Positions 47,100 to 56,099 are shown, numbered from the stretch's first letter. The stretch is DNA of 64,000 nt from Prevotellaceae bacterium KH2P17 (GCA_900199655.1 FZRE01000014.1:46286-110285); one strand, 5' to 3'. Program-made: numbers and translations. The notes: generated by a model from the sequence alone, not told the origin.

Positions 47100-48546
47100 G
47101 TTTGGCCGCGCGGGCCAAGTAAGTAAACACGCCGTCCATATCGGGCTTGTTGTATTTCGCTTTCAGCTCGGCAGGGGTTCCCATGGCGCTGATTTTGCCG
47201 TCGACCATGATGGAAATGCGGTCGCAGTATTCCGCTTCGTCCATGTAGTGAGTGGTTACGAAAACGGTTACACCACGACGGGCAGCATCATAGATGAGTT
47301 CCCAGAACTGGCGCCTTGTGGCCGGATCGACGCCTCCCGTTGGCTCATCCAGGAACACAATGCCCGGTTCGTGGAAGATGCTCACCGAGAACGCCAGCTT
47401 CTGTTTCCATCCTAAAGGGATTGACTTCACAACAGTATCGCGCTGTTCTTCCATTCCCAGATAGGCCAACATGCGTTTGGTCTTCTCCCGTATCTCACTT
47501 TTGGGCATGCCGTAGATGCCTCCAAAGAGGCTGATATTCTCTGCCACGGTCAGGTCTTCATAGAGAGAAAAACGCTGACTCATGTAGCCGATGTGCTTCT
47601 TTATTTGTTCATAGTCCGTCGTTACGTCGTAGCCCAGCACCTTACCACTGCCTCCGGTGGGCTGGTTCAATCCGGTCAAGATGTGCATGGCAGTGGTTTT
47701 CCCGGCTCCGTTTGCACCCAGAAAGCCGAAGATTTCACCCTTTCGGACGGTGAAGGAAATGTCGTCAACAGCCCTGAAGTTACCGAAAGCCTTAACCAAA
47801 TGCTCCACTTCGATAGCCGGTTGTTCTGTTTCCTCATGCACGATGGGGCTGATTGGCGCAGGATTGAACACGTCGCGAAAGCGCGTCAGGATATCTTCCG
47901 CGCTGCCGACGCCTGCCACCTGGCCGTGCCGGAGAAACGCCACGCGGCTGCACCGGCGCACTTCGTCCGTATAGGGAGTGGCTGCCACGATGGTTATACC
48001 CCGCTCGCGAAGCGTGCCGAGCATGTCCCACAGTTCCTTGCGGCTCACGGGGTCCACCCCCGTAGTTGGCTCGTCAAGGAACAGCACACGCGGACTGTGA
48101 ACCAAGGCGCAGCTCAATGCCAGCTTTTGTTTCATGCCTCCGGAGAGTGCCCCGGCCTTTCTGCCCTTGAAACGTTCTATCTGCGAGTAGATAGCTTTGA
48201 TGCTGTCGTACCCTTGCTCCACCGTTGTACCGAAGAGCGTGGCGAAGAATTGCAGGTTTTCTGCTACCGTCAAATCCTCGTAAAGGGAAAACCTGCCGGG
48301 CATGTAGCCCACCATCCGGCGGATGGAATTCATCTGCCGTACCGTGTCGAAGCCGCAAACGGTTGCCTGCCCGGCATCCGGCAACAGCAAAGTAGCAAGG
48401 ATACGGAAGAGCGTCGTCTTGCCCGAACCGTCGGGACCGATAAGTCCGAACACCTCGCCGGGCTCAACGGAGAACGAAACATCGCTGAGTGCACTGACTG
48501 CACCGTACGATTTAGACAGATGACTTACTTCGATGACGCTGCTCAT
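47089..48546 (-). CDS. ABC transporter ATPase with two nucleotide-binding domains
   Basis: The 485-residue protein carries two ATPase domains. The first has Walker A GPDGSGKTTLF, signature LSGGMKQKLAL and Walker B VLFLDEPTTGVD. The second has GANGAGKTTAM and VFLDEPTGGVD, but its signature is the altered PLGWKQKLAF. This tandem form is like YbhF. It powers export by the two permeases and ends overlapping the first one. The altered second signature is common in YbhF-like proteins. Confidence 0.93.
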   Translation of the reverse strand: MSSVIEVSHLSKSYGAVSALSDVSFSVEPGEVFGLIGPDGSGKTTLFRILATLLLPDAGQATVCGFDTVRQMNSIRRMVGYMPGRFSLYEDLTVAENLQFFATLFGTTVEQGYDSIKAIYSQIERFKGRKAGALSGGMKQKLALSCALVHSPRVLFLDEPTTGVDPVSRKELWDMLGTLRERGITIVAATPYTDEVRRCSRVAFLRHGQVAGVGSAEDILTRFRDVFNPAPISPIVHEETEQPAIEVEHLVKAFGNFRAVDDISFTVRKGEIFGFLGANGAGKTTAMHILTGLNQPTGGSGKVLGYDVTTDYEQIKKHIGYMSQRFSLYEDLTVAENISLFGGIYGMPKSEIREKTKRMLAYLGMEEQRDTVVKSIPLGWKQKLAFSVSIFHEPGIVFLDEPTGGVDPATRRQFWELIYDAARRGVTVFVTTHYMDEAEYCDRISIMVDGKISAMGTPAELKAKYNKPDMDGVFTYLARAAKRED

Positions 48547-48549
48547 GTC

Positions 48550-49446
48550 TCACTCCGTGAATTTCACTTGGCCGTACATACCTATTTTAATATAGCCATC
48601 GTTGACCACGGATATCTTGACCGCATACACCAGGTCGGCCCGCTCATCGTCGGTAAGGATGGTCTTGGGCGTGAATTCACTCTTGGTCGAAATCCACGTT
48701 ACGGTGCCGTTATAGGAGCGGCCACGTCCGTCGCCATAGTCGGTGGCCACTTTCACCCGCTGCCCTACCTTGATATGCTCGAGCTGGGCCGATGTAACAT
48801 AGGCGCGGAGGAACATGTGCCGGGTGTCTGCCATCTTGAAGAGCGGTTTGCCCATGGCAACAAATTCGCCACGTTCCACGTACTTTTCGAGTACCGTTCC
48901 GGTGAGCGGAGCCACGATATGGCACTTGCGCAGCTGGTCGGCAAGCTGGTTCACCTGCGTGTCGGCAGTTTTCTGGCGGGCCGTAAGGGTTGACTGTTCA
49001 ACGGCCAACGACGACCGCAACGCTTCCAACTGCCGCTCCAATACCAGCACCTGGCTGCGTGCGTCGTCCTGCAACTTGCGCGGCGCCGCCCCGTCGGCTA
49101 CCAATTCCGTGTACCGCTGCTGCTCCCGGCGGGCCTTGACCAGCTGCTCCTGCGTAGCTGCCAGCTGCCTGCGCACGTCGGGCCGCTGTGCGTTGTAAAC
49201 CTGTCTGGTGGCCATCGTCTGGGCTATCTGCAGGCTAATTTGCACCGTGTCCACCAATCCCACTTCCTCGTTCATCCTTAGGCTGTCGCCTTCGGTTACG
49301 TCAAATCTCGTCAGCTGGCCGCTCTGTTCGGCGCATACCGTGGTCTCTGTGGCCTCAAAAGTGCCGGTTGCGTCGTACGCCTTCTCACTGTTTCCGCAAG
49401 CTGACAGCAGCAACAAGGCCGCCAGCAGGCTACTTCCATTCTTCAT
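48550..49446 (-). CDS. HlyD-family periplasmic adaptor lipoprotein
   Basis: The 298-residue membrane-fusion protein has a lipobox (LLLLSACGN, Cys 17), lipoyl halves and a helical hairpin (about 60-160). A barrel domain (GTVLEKYVERGEFVAMGKPLF) follows. It should join the ABC permeases to the outer-membrane TolC partner encoded just upstream (17-base overlap). The Cys would anchor it in the inner membrane. Confidence 0.92.
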   Translation of the reverse strand: MKNGSSLLAALLLLSACGNSEKAYDATGTFEATETTVCAEQSGQLTRFDVTEGDSLRMNEEVGLVDTVQISLQIAQTMATRQVYNAQRPDVRRQLAATQEQLVKARREQQRYTELVADGAAPRKLQDDARSQVLVLERQLEALRSSLAVEQSTLTARQKTADTQVNQLADQLRKCHIVAPLTGTVLEKYVERGEFVAMGKPLFKMADTRHMFLRAYVTSAQLEHIKVGQRVKVATDYGDGRGRSYNGTVTWISTKSEFTPKTILTDDERADLVYAVKISVVNDGYIKIGMYGQVKFTE

Positions 49447-50719
49447 TATTCTGTTGGTTAAGGGTAAACTTCATGTCATACATCTCTTTCAGCATCTCAA
49501 TCTCATGGATGGAACGCTGCAACCGGGCCTCGTTCTCGCTGTTTATTTCCTTCACCAGCGCGTCTGTGTCGATGATGCCGTGGGCAAGTTTAGACTCGGC
49601 AGCCCGCCGCACAGCCTCCCGCAGAGCGATGATTTCATCGTCGGCAGCCTTCAGGCGTCGGTACTTGGAGATGTTCTCGTCCTGCTGCAACCGTTCCACA
49701 CGATTGTTGAAGAGGAACACCTCGCGGTCGATTTCGGCCTGCCGGCGCGTAAGGTCGATACGTGCCTTGTCGTTGCGGCGCGTGTAGAGTGCCCCGATAT
49801 TCCACGAGAGGCGGACACCTACCAGCCCGTTGAGCGACCAGCTGCGCGTCATCATGTCGTGAAACATGTCGAGTCCGGGACTGCCGTACCATCCTTGGGC
49901 GAACAGACTGAGCCGTGGTTTGAGTGCCGCATCCAACATCCGCTCCTGCATGTCGGCCAAAATCAGTCGGCTGGTAACCAAAGACAGCTCGGGCCGGTTA
50001 TTCCCATCGGAGGCCTGCAGTTCAGCCGGACGCTCCACCCTTACGGAATCCCACCCCGTAAAAGCTGCCAGCATGCGCTGCAATGCCGTGCGTCTGCTCT
50101 CCAGCTCCACGGCCTGCTGCACGGCCCGGAGCCGTTCGGCGCGCACGGAGTGGCAGTCGCTCTCGGCCGCGGTGCCGCTCTTGAGCATGGCTGCCAGCTT
50201 GCGTTCGTCGGCCAGCAGCAGCTCCTGCAGGTTGCGGTTGAGCTGCAGCTGGTCGTCGGTAAGCAGGATTCCGAAGTAGAGCTCGTTCACCCGCCGGCCT
50301 ACGGCGTACAGGTCGACCTCGTTCTGTGCCTGCTCTACGTTGCCCTGCCAGCGTGCCACGTCGCGGCGGGCGCGGCTGTCGCCACCGTCGTAAAGCGTCT
50401 GACTGATGTCTATACCTATTTTATATTGGTCCTTCCGCAGGCCTTCGGGCGCCCGTCCCTGCCCTGCCATCATGGCGGTAAGAGCATCGGGCAGCGTTGC
50501 CACCTTGTTCTGCCAGGTTGCCTGAGCCGTAGCAGAGACCTGGGGCAGCCAACTCTTGCCGATGTTGGCTACCGTGAAAGCGGCCGAACGGGCAATGAGC
50601 TCGTACCTCCTGATGAGCGGATAGTTGCGCGCGGCGGCCTTCTGACACTCGTCTATACTCTGTGCCGAGAGCCCGAAGACCGTGAGCGAGAGTACGATGG
50701 TTGCGATTTCTCTGTTCAT
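49430..50719 (-). CDS. TolC-family outer-membrane channel protein
   Basis: The 429-residue protein has a signal peptide (MNREIATIVLSLTVFGLSAQ) and two long heptad-rich coiled-coil repeats, as in TolC. It is first in the operon TolC-HlyD-ATPase-permease-permease, which forms a complete tripartite exporter. A minus-strand -7 box TACCTTTG is at 50742-50749 without a clear -33 box, which fits control by the divergent AraC regulator. Substrate unknown. Confidence 0.92.
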   Translation of the reverse strand: MNREIATIVLSLTVFGLSAQSIDECQKAAARNYPLIRRYELIARSAAFTVANIGKSWLPQVSATAQATWQNKVATLPDALTAMMAGQGRAPEGLRKDQYKIGIDISQTLYDGGDSRARRDVARWQGNVEQAQNEVDLYAVGRRVNELYFGILLTDDQLQLNRNLQELLLADERKLAAMLKSGTAAESDCHSVRAERLRAVQQAVELESRRTALQRMLAAFTGWDSVRVERPAELQASDGNNRPELSLVTSRLILADMQERMLDAALKPRLSLFAQGWYGSPGLDMFHDMMTRSWSLNGLVGVRLSWNIGALYTRRNDKARIDLTRRQAEIDREVFLFNNRVERLQQDENISKYRRLKAADDEIIALREAVRRAAESKLAHGIIDTDALVKEINSENEARLQRSIHEIEMLKEMYDMKFTLNQQNNEEWK

Positions 50720-50741
50720 GAGCGGAATGTTTGTTCGGCTG

Positions 50742-50854
50742 CAAAGGTAGGCCTAATCGGGTAAAGGACTGTTATCCGTACGCATTCAATGATGTTCTTT
50801 TTGTACGAAAAACGACTGCGGGATGCTTGAATTTGCCAGAAAGCGTTATCTTTG
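50742..50854. promoter_or_regulatory. Divergent promoter region exporter/AraC regulator
   Basis: Minus-strand TACCTTTG (50742-50749) serves the TolC gene and plus-strand TATCTTTG (50847-50854) the AraC gene. The ~100 bp between them is the likely operator. Confidence 0.65.
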
Positions 50855-50879
50855 CATCTGATATTCAAACCAAAAAGCC

Positions 50880-51830
50880 ATGAACCATAAAGAAATCAGA
50901 CCCGTATCGCTGGAGCAATTCTGGTCACTGCTGGCTCAACACGAAAACGACGACACTGCCGGCAGCCGCGACCGGAACGTGGTAGTCATGCGTCCCGACG
51001 TGGCCGTTATACGCCACGCGATGCCCAAGGCCGTGCTCACTCTGTTCAGCCAACCCATACGGCTGCGCGAGATGCGCGTCATCATCATCAAGCGAGGATG
51101 GGCGGAACCCGTCATCAACTTGCTGCCGCGCCGCTGCGAGGCGGGCGATCTCATCTTCGTAAGCAGCAACTCCACGGCCCAGGTCAGCCGTGTATCGCCC
51201 GAGGTGGCGATAGAGGGCTTCTCCGTTTCTGATGAACTGTTCCGCCTGGCCATAGCTGCATTCGTGCCGAAAGCCTTCGACGGCCACGTACGCGACTTCT
51301 GCCTGCACACCGAACCGCAGGAGCGCCGCTTCCTGAGCGGCCTCATCCGGCTGCTCTACCGGGCCACGCTGGACGCAAACCACGAGACCCACGTGCTGCG
51401 CAACCTCTCGGCGGCCTTCTTCTGGTACGTCAACAACATGTGGGAAAAACGCCAGCAGGACGAGACAAGGGTACAAACTCACGACGCAAGGCTGTTTACC
51501 GACTTTATCAGCCTGGTAAACGAGCACGTCAGGAGGCGGCCGACCATCAGCTTCTACGCCTCAAAGCTCTGTCTGTCACCGCGTTACCTGAGCACGCTCA
51601 TCAAACAGGTGAGCGGCAAGAGTGCCAAACAATGGACGGATGAAGCCCTGCTGACGGCCATCCGAGTGGACCTGAAACACACCGACAAGGCGATGAAACA
51701 GATTGCCGATGAGCTCAACTTTCCCAACACGAGCTTCTTCTGCAAGTACTTCAAACGCATGACCGGACTCACTCCCCTCGCTTACCGCAACGGTGAGACG
51801 ACAGCTGCGCAAACGCCCGAAACCGTTTGA
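50880..51830 (+). CDS. AraC-family regulator
   Basis: The 316-residue protein has an N-terminal sensor part and a C-terminal pair of helix-turn-helices (SFYASKLCLSPRYLSTLIKQVSGKS and MKQIADELNFPNTSFFCKYFKRMTGLTPLAYR). It faces the exporter operon across 160 bp and probably controls it, responding to an unknown signal. A short C-terminal extension follows the family end. Confidence 0.9.
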   Translation: MNHKEIRPVSLEQFWSLLAQHENDDTAGSRDRNVVVMRPDVAVIRHAMPKAVLTLFSQPIRLREMRVIIIKRGWAEPVINLLPRRCEAGDLIFVSSNSTAQVSRVSPEVAIEGFSVSDELFRLAIAAFVPKAFDGHVRDFCLHTEPQERRFLSGLIRLLYRATLDANHETHVLRNLSAAFFWYVNNMWEKRQQDETRVQTHDARLFTDFISLVNEHVRRRPTISFYASKLCLSPRYLSTLIKQVSGKSAKQWTDEALLTAIRVDLKHTDKAMKQIADELNFPNTSFFCKYFKRMTGLTPLAYRNGETTAAQTPETV

Positions 51831-51881
51831 TGCAAACAAAAACACATGCTCTGATTATTTTACAAAAGCCCTTTCAGGTTT

Positions 51882-51923
51882 CGCGTATTTGCCAACAAGC
51901 AGCCTATTGGCCGCAAATACGCG
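51882..51923. terminator. Inverted repeat after AraC gene
   Basis: Perfect 11-bp arms CGCGTATTTGC/GCAAATACGCG flank a 20-base loop, with no strong T run. Probably a weak terminator. Confidence 0.5.
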
Positions 51924-51991
51924 AGTTTCGGGCCGCTTCCGTAACACATTGAACATCAATCTGTTACCTTTACAGCATGCTTCTTGACCGC

Positions 51992-52409
51992 AGAGAGATA
52001 GTCTCACTGCTGTAGTGAGATGGCCTCACTGCTGTAGTGAGATGGCCTCACTGCTGTAGTGAGATGGCCTCACTGCTGTAGTGAGATGGCCTCACTGCGA
52101 TAGTGAGATGGCCTCACTGCGATAAGGAGAAGGCCTCCTTACAATAAGGAGATGGCCTCACTGCGATAAGGAGATGGCCTCCTTACAATAAGGAGATGGC
52201 CTCCTTACAATAAGGAGCATAGCTCCTTACGCTTAAAAGCATAGCTCCAAAGGCTTTGAATGATAGCTTCAAGAACGCTGAAGCATAGCTTCAAGGGCTT
52301 TGAACGATAGCTTCAAGAACGCCGAAGCATAGCTCCAAGGGCTTTAAAGCATAGCTTTTGAGGTGCAGGAGGTCATCTCCGGCATTGCGGGAGGTGGTTT
52401 CCGGAGGTT
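51992..52409. repeat. Long 22-bp-phased mosaic palindrome array (about 19 units)
   Basis: Units start every 22 bp from 51992. Units 2-6 are AGTGAGATGGCCTCACT. Units 7-10 are AAGGAGATGGCCTCCTT-like (unit 8 mixes arms). Unit 11 at 52212 is the hybrid AAGGAGCATAGCTCCTT. Units 12-17 have GAAGCATAGCTTC-like cores. The two after 52366 decay (CAGGAGGTCATCTCCGG). The phase never slips across these families. Apart from this array, 51831-52503 has no gene. Confidence 0.93.
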
Positions 52410-52503
52410 GAAAAGGCCAAAAACAGCCTCTCTGCTTTCTATTTCGAGCGGGAAAGCAGCACTGTTTTCAGGCATGTTTTCTTTACAAAATGAGGTTCAA
52501 CAG

Positions 52504-53241
52504 CTATCCTTCCATCTGGCTCAACTGCTGCTCGGCCTGCGCGAGCGTATCCATTTTGCCCACGTCGATGAGGCGGAGGTCGGGCTGAACAAAGCCCCGG
52601 AACGGGTAGTCGGCACACCAGCGCAGGTAGAAGTCGATAATGCTGAACTTCTCGGGCATCTCCATCAGGCACGGCGCCAAAAAGGGCGAAAACACGTGGA
52701 TGCCGCTGAAGGCGTAGCGGTGCAACGTCTCCGGCCGGATGCCGGGATAGGGCGAGCGCACCTCGCCGGTCTCTATGTTGGTCCAACCGTCCAGCAGCAT
52801 GTCGTCGTCAAAGAGCAGGTAGCGCTTCGTCTGCCGGTCGCTCACCAGCAGGGTGGCGTCATTCTGCGCGGCCCGGGCATAGAAAGAGGATAGGTCGACG
52901 TTGCTCACAATATCGACATTGTGGATGAGTATGGGGCTCGAAGGGTCGAAGAAATGAAGCGCCTTCTTGATGCCGCCGCCCGTATCGAGCAGACGCGAGC
53001 TCTCGTCGCTGATGCGGATGTCGAGCCCGAAGTTGCCGTTGGCCTGCAGGTAGTCCACTATCTGGCCGGCCAGATGGTGCACATTGACCACGATGCGCGT
53101 AAATCCGGCATCGCGCAACTTCAGTATCACGCGCTTCAACAGCGGTTGGCCACCCACTTCGATGAGGGCTTTGGGCCGGCTGTCGGTGAGCGGCTTGAGG
53201 CGCGTTCCTAATCCGGCCGCAAATATCATGGCTTGTTTCAT
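52504..53241 (-). CDS. MurU-like sugar-1-phosphate nucleotidyltransferase
   Basis: The 245-residue protein has the nucleotidyltransferase start QAMIFAAGLGTRLKPLTDSRPKALIEVGGQPLL and a metal site in ILIHNVDIVSN (GDxD replaced by NVDI). It resembles MurU, which makes UDP-MurNAc from MurNAc-1-phosphate in peptidoglycan recycling. A kinase gene lies two genes upstream in the same direction. Other sugar substrates are possible. Confidence 0.83.
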   Translation of the reverse strand: MKQAMIFAAGLGTRLKPLTDSRPKALIEVGGQPLLKRVILKLRDAGFTRIVVNVHHLAGQIVDYLQANGNFGLDIRISDESSRLLDTGGGIKKALHFFDPSSPILIHNVDIVSNVDLSSFYARAAQNDATLLVSDRQTKRYLLFDDDMLLDGWTNIETGEVRSPYPGIRPETLHRYAFSGIHVFSPFLAPCLMEMPEKFSIIDFYLRWCADYPFRGFVQPDLRLIDVGKMDTLAQAEQQLSQMEG

Positions 53242-53328
53242 CTCTATATATAAATAAGGTGGGCAGCAGAGAGGCGGCCGGCAACAATGCTGCCGGCTGC
53301 CTGCTCACTGCCCGGTTCAAGGGTTATG

Positions 53329-53757
53329 TCAGTCTAATTGTCCCATTCCGGCTATGCCGGCGGCAATGACACCGATGATGATGAGCACATAGACTACCAT
53401 CAGAACAATGGTCAGAATGCCCATATACTTCAGGATTGCGTGGCAGTCGGCCGCTGCCTGCTCGATGTTAGGCTGTCCGTTCTCCGTCCGGAAGGCTTCG
53501 CGGGTGTTGCGGATGAGGGAAAACGACTTGACGAGCGGATAGATGTAAATGGCCGCCAGCACCAGATAGATGACGCCGAGATAGCCTCCCAACGGGATTT
53601 CATCGCCCAACTGGTTGCCGAAAACCATGATTCCGATGCTAATCAGCACCAGTAACACAACTCCGATTACGCCCAACACGGCCAGGAACTTGAGCCAACT
53701 TACGGCCGACAGCAGGTGTTCGCGCATGGGTTCGGTTACTTTCAGTTCTTCGTTCAT
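53329..53757 (-). CDS. Small membrane protein (DUF5362-like)
   Basis: The 142-residue protein has about three hydrophobic helices (residues 20-50, 60-80, 110-135) and a short acidic cytoplasmic segment between. It resembles a Bacteroidota family of unknown function (DUF5362, from memory). It lies between the MurU-like and kinase genes, with unclear link to them. Confidence 0.68.
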   Translation of the reverse strand: MNEELKVTEPMREHLLSAVSWLKFLAVLGVIGVVLLVLISIGIMVFGNQLGDEIPLGGYLGVIYLVLAAIYIYPLVKSFSLIRNTREAFRTENGQPNIEQAAADCHAILKYMGILTIVLMVVYVLIIIGVIAAGIAGMGQLD

Positions 53758-53800
53758 ACTGTTAAAGATTAATTGTTAATAATAAGATAAATTGATAAGG

Positions 53801-55357
53801 TTATGCTTCGGGTTGGGGCGAGGCGGCCTCCAGCGTCTGTTGAATGTGCTGCTCGCGGTGAATGATGTGTACCTCGACGCCGAATTTCTGGTGTATGTGC
53901 TCGCCCAGATGCTGCGCACAGTACACGCTGCGATGCTGTCCGCCGGTGCAGCCGAAGCTGAACATGAGGCTTGTAAAGCCGCGCTGCATGTACCGTTGTA
54001 CGTGGTGGTCGGCCAGTTTGTAGACTTCGGAGAGGAAGGTAATTATCTCTCCGTCGTCTTCCAGAAATCGAATAACGGGCTCGTCGAGGCCAGTGAGCTG
54101 CTTGTAGGGCTCGTATCGGCCGGGATTATGCGTGGAGCGACAGTCGAACACGTAGCCTCCGCCGTTGCCGGAGGGGTCGTCGGGGATGCCCTGCCGGTAC
54201 GAGAAGCTGTACACGCGGACAACGAGCGGCCCCTTGCCGTCGAACTTCGAGAAGGTTGCAGGGCCGTCGAGCGGGTTCGCCTGGTAGATGTCGTGGTCGG
54301 TAATCTTGTATCCGTCGGCCCGTTTCACCACCGGCTGCTGCCTGGGAGCAAACTGCGGCATCTCCGTGAGGCGGCGAAGCATGTCCATCAAGTAGGGATA
54401 CGGGAAGACGTCAGGCTCCCGGAGCAGGTCGCGCAGGTTGTCCATAGCGGGCGGAATGGAGTCCAGGAAGTGCTTCTTCCGCTCAAAGTAGCCGCGGAAC
54501 CCGTAGGCTCCCAGCACCTGCAAGGTACGGAAGAGCACGAACAGACTCAGCCTCTGGATGAAGTGGCGCTCTGAAGGAACCTCAACGTAGTGCTTCAGCG
54601 AGTTGTAATATTCATAGATGAGCTGGCGGCGGAGCTTGGCCGGATACTTGGCCGAAGCCTGCCACAGGAAGCTGGCCACGTCGTAGTAGAAGGGCCCCTT
54701 GCGGCCTCCCTGGAAGTCGATGAAGTACGGATTGCCCTTTGCATCGAGCATCACGTTGCGTGCCTGGAAGTCTCTGTAGAGGAAACTCTCGCTCTCCTCG
54801 GCCACCAAATCATTGGCAAAGAGGCGGAAGTTGGCCTCGAGCTTGAGCTCATGGAAGTCGAGTTCGGTGGGCTTGAGGAAGCAGTACTTGAAGTAGTTGA
54901 GGTCGAAGAGCACGCTGTCGGCATCGAACACGGGTTGCGGATAGCAGTTGTTCCAGTCCAGCTCACGTGCTCCGCGTATCTGGATGTTGGGCAGTTCGCG
55001 TATGGTATTCACCAACAGCTGCTTTTCCTGCTGGTTGTAACGGCCTCCGGCCTCACGTCCGCCCCTGATGGCGTCAAAGAGCGAGAGGCGCCCCAGGTCG
55101 GTCTGGATGTAGCGCAACTCGTCGTCGCTCACGGCGAGTATGCGTGGCACGGGCAGTTGCCGCAGCGTGAAGTGGCGTGAGAGGTAGATGAAAGCGTGGT
55201 CTTCGTCGCGACTGGTGCCGATGACTCCTATCACGGTGTTACCTTCGTTGTCGGTTATGCGGTAGTAGGCGCGGTTGCTTCCGGCGCCCGGCAGCTGCTC
55301 CACGCGGGCAGGCTCGGCCCCTTTCCAGGATGTGTACAGCTCTGCGAGTTTCCTCAT
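53801..55357 (-). CDS. Phosphotransferase fused to a RapZ C-terminal domain
   Basis: The 518-residue protein joins two domains. Residues ~1-340 form an aminoglycoside-phosphotransferase/AmgK-like kinase. Its catalytic loop is YRDFQARNVMLDAKGNPYFIDFQGG (Brenner motif and metal Asp). Residues ~370-500 match the RapZ C-terminal domain, with GGGYVFDCRSTHNPG and SFGCTGGQHRSV. AmgK phosphorylates MurNAc and GlcNAc at C1. RapZ C-domains sense glucosamine-6-phosphate in E. coli. Together with the MurU-like gene, this suggests recycling of cell-wall amino sugars, which is inference. Confidence 0.85.
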   Translation of the reverse strand: MRKLAELYTSWKGAEPARVEQLPGAGSNRAYYRITDNEGNTVIGVIGTSRDEDHAFIYLSRHFTLRQLPVPRILAVSDDELRYIQTDLGRLSLFDAIRGGREAGGRYNQQEKQLLVNTIRELPNIQIRGARELDWNNCYPQPVFDADSVLFDLNYFKYCFLKPTELDFHELKLEANFRLFANDLVAEESESFLYRDFQARNVMLDAKGNPYFIDFQGGRKGPFYYDVASFLWQASAKYPAKLRRQLIYEYYNSLKHYVEVPSERHFIQRLSLFVLFRTLQVLGAYGFRGYFERKKHFLDSIPPAMDNLRDLLREPDVFPYPYLMDMLRRLTEMPQFAPRQQPVVKRADGYKITDHDIYQANPLDGPATFSKFDGKGPLVVRVYSFSYRQGIPDDPSGNGGGYVFDCRSTHNPGRYEPYKQLTGLDEPVIRFLEDDGEIITFLSEVYKLADHHVQRYMQRGFTSLMFSFGCTGGQHRSVYCAQHLGEHIHQKFGVEVHIIHREQHIQQTLEAASPQPEA

Positions 55358-55382
55358 GTATGTCTTTTCGTTTTGTTTTAGC

Positions 55383-55844
55383 TTACAGTTCGTTGTTCAG
55401 AAGCGAGGCTACGCGCTTCTTGATGGTCCATGCCACCACTCCCCAGACGGTAAAGTTGTCGGTTGCGTCGACCCTGATGGGACGGTACTTGGCATTGGCC
55501 GGCACGAGCATGATGTAGCCCTCGTCGCGGTGAGAGGCGTCGAGAAACTTCATGGTGAACTCTCCGTCGAGATAAGCAATGATGATGTCGCCGCTCCGGG
55601 GATTGAGAGACTTGTCTATGATGAGGATGTCGCCCTCGTCGATGCCGGCATCCTTCATCGAGTCTCCTTTCACTTTGCCGTAGAAAGTGGCTGCAGGATG
55701 CTTCACCAAGTAGGAGTTCAGGTCCAGGGTATCGTCCATGTAGTCCTGCGCCGGACTTGGAAAACCGGCCTTGATGCCGCCCGAAACAAACGGTTGTTCC
55801 AGTCGGCTGTCGAACTCACCGCGGAATATGGTCACTTCATCCAT
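55383..55844 (-). CDS. UmuD/LexA-type autoproteolytic peptidase (S24)
   Basis: The 153-residue protein has a cleavage site Ala26-Gly27 (IKAGFPSP), catalytic Ser62 (KGDSMKD) and Lys99 (TMKF), so self-cleavage should work. It lacks a LexA DNA-binding domain, which makes it UmuD-like. No umuC follows; the next gene is the kinase fusion, 25 bp away. It could serve a UmuC elsewhere. It overlaps the small upstream gene by 13 bases. Confidence 0.88.
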   Translation of the reverse strand: MDEVTIFRGEFDSRLEQPFVSGGIKAGFPSPAQDYMDDTLDLNSYLVKHPAATFYGKVKGDSMKDAGIDEGDILIIDKSLNPRSGDIIIAYLDGEFTMKFLDASHRDEGYIMLVPANAKYRPIRVDATDNFTVWGVVAWTIKKRVASLLNNEL

Positions 55845-56059
55845 CGGTCCTTTTCCTCCTGCTCCTTGCGTTTACGCTCGCGTTTCCTCTTCTCATCGTA
55901 CATGGCTGCAAAGCGATCGCCCAGCAACAACAGCATGAAGATGCCGAGCGACATGAAGAACGACGCCGTGTACGACATGCCCAAGAGGTGCCTGGTAATG
56001 TAAACGAGCCCTCCGGCAACAAAGGCAAAGAGCAGGATATGCTTCCAGTCAATTTTCAT
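55832..56059 (-). CDS. Small membrane protein with basic coiled tail
   Basis: The ~75-residue protein has two hydrophobic helices and a highly charged tail (DEKRKRERKRKEQEEKDRWMK). I start at 56059 (MKIDWKH) because the promoter at 56070-56099 puts the transcript start near 56064. ATGs at 56065 and 56098 are alternatives. It is probably co-transcribed with the UmuD-like gene, function unknown. Confidence 0.7.
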   Translation of the reverse strand: MKIDWKHILLFAFVAGGLVYITRHLLGMSYTASFFMSLGIFMLLLLGDRFAAMYDEKRKRERKRKEQEEKDRWMK

Positions 56060-56069
56060 ATTCATATTG

Positions 56070-56099
56070 CAAAGATAGTGAAATAGCGTGAATAACAAA
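56070..56099 (-). promoter_or_regulatory. Bacteroidota promoter of small-membrane-protein/umuD operon
   Basis: Minus-strand TTTG (56096-56099) and TATCTTTG (56070-56077) are 18 bp apart. The leader is almost absent. Confidence 0.75.

Noticed and set aside
44905..50764. Very long plus-strand frames opposite the exporter operon (up to 518 codons)
   Set aside because: They are antisense to five clear genes and show no protein motif.
51992..52409. CRISPR array
   Set aside because: Units repeat every 22 bp with no unique spacers of 25-40 bp, the repeats change along the array, and no cas gene is nearby.
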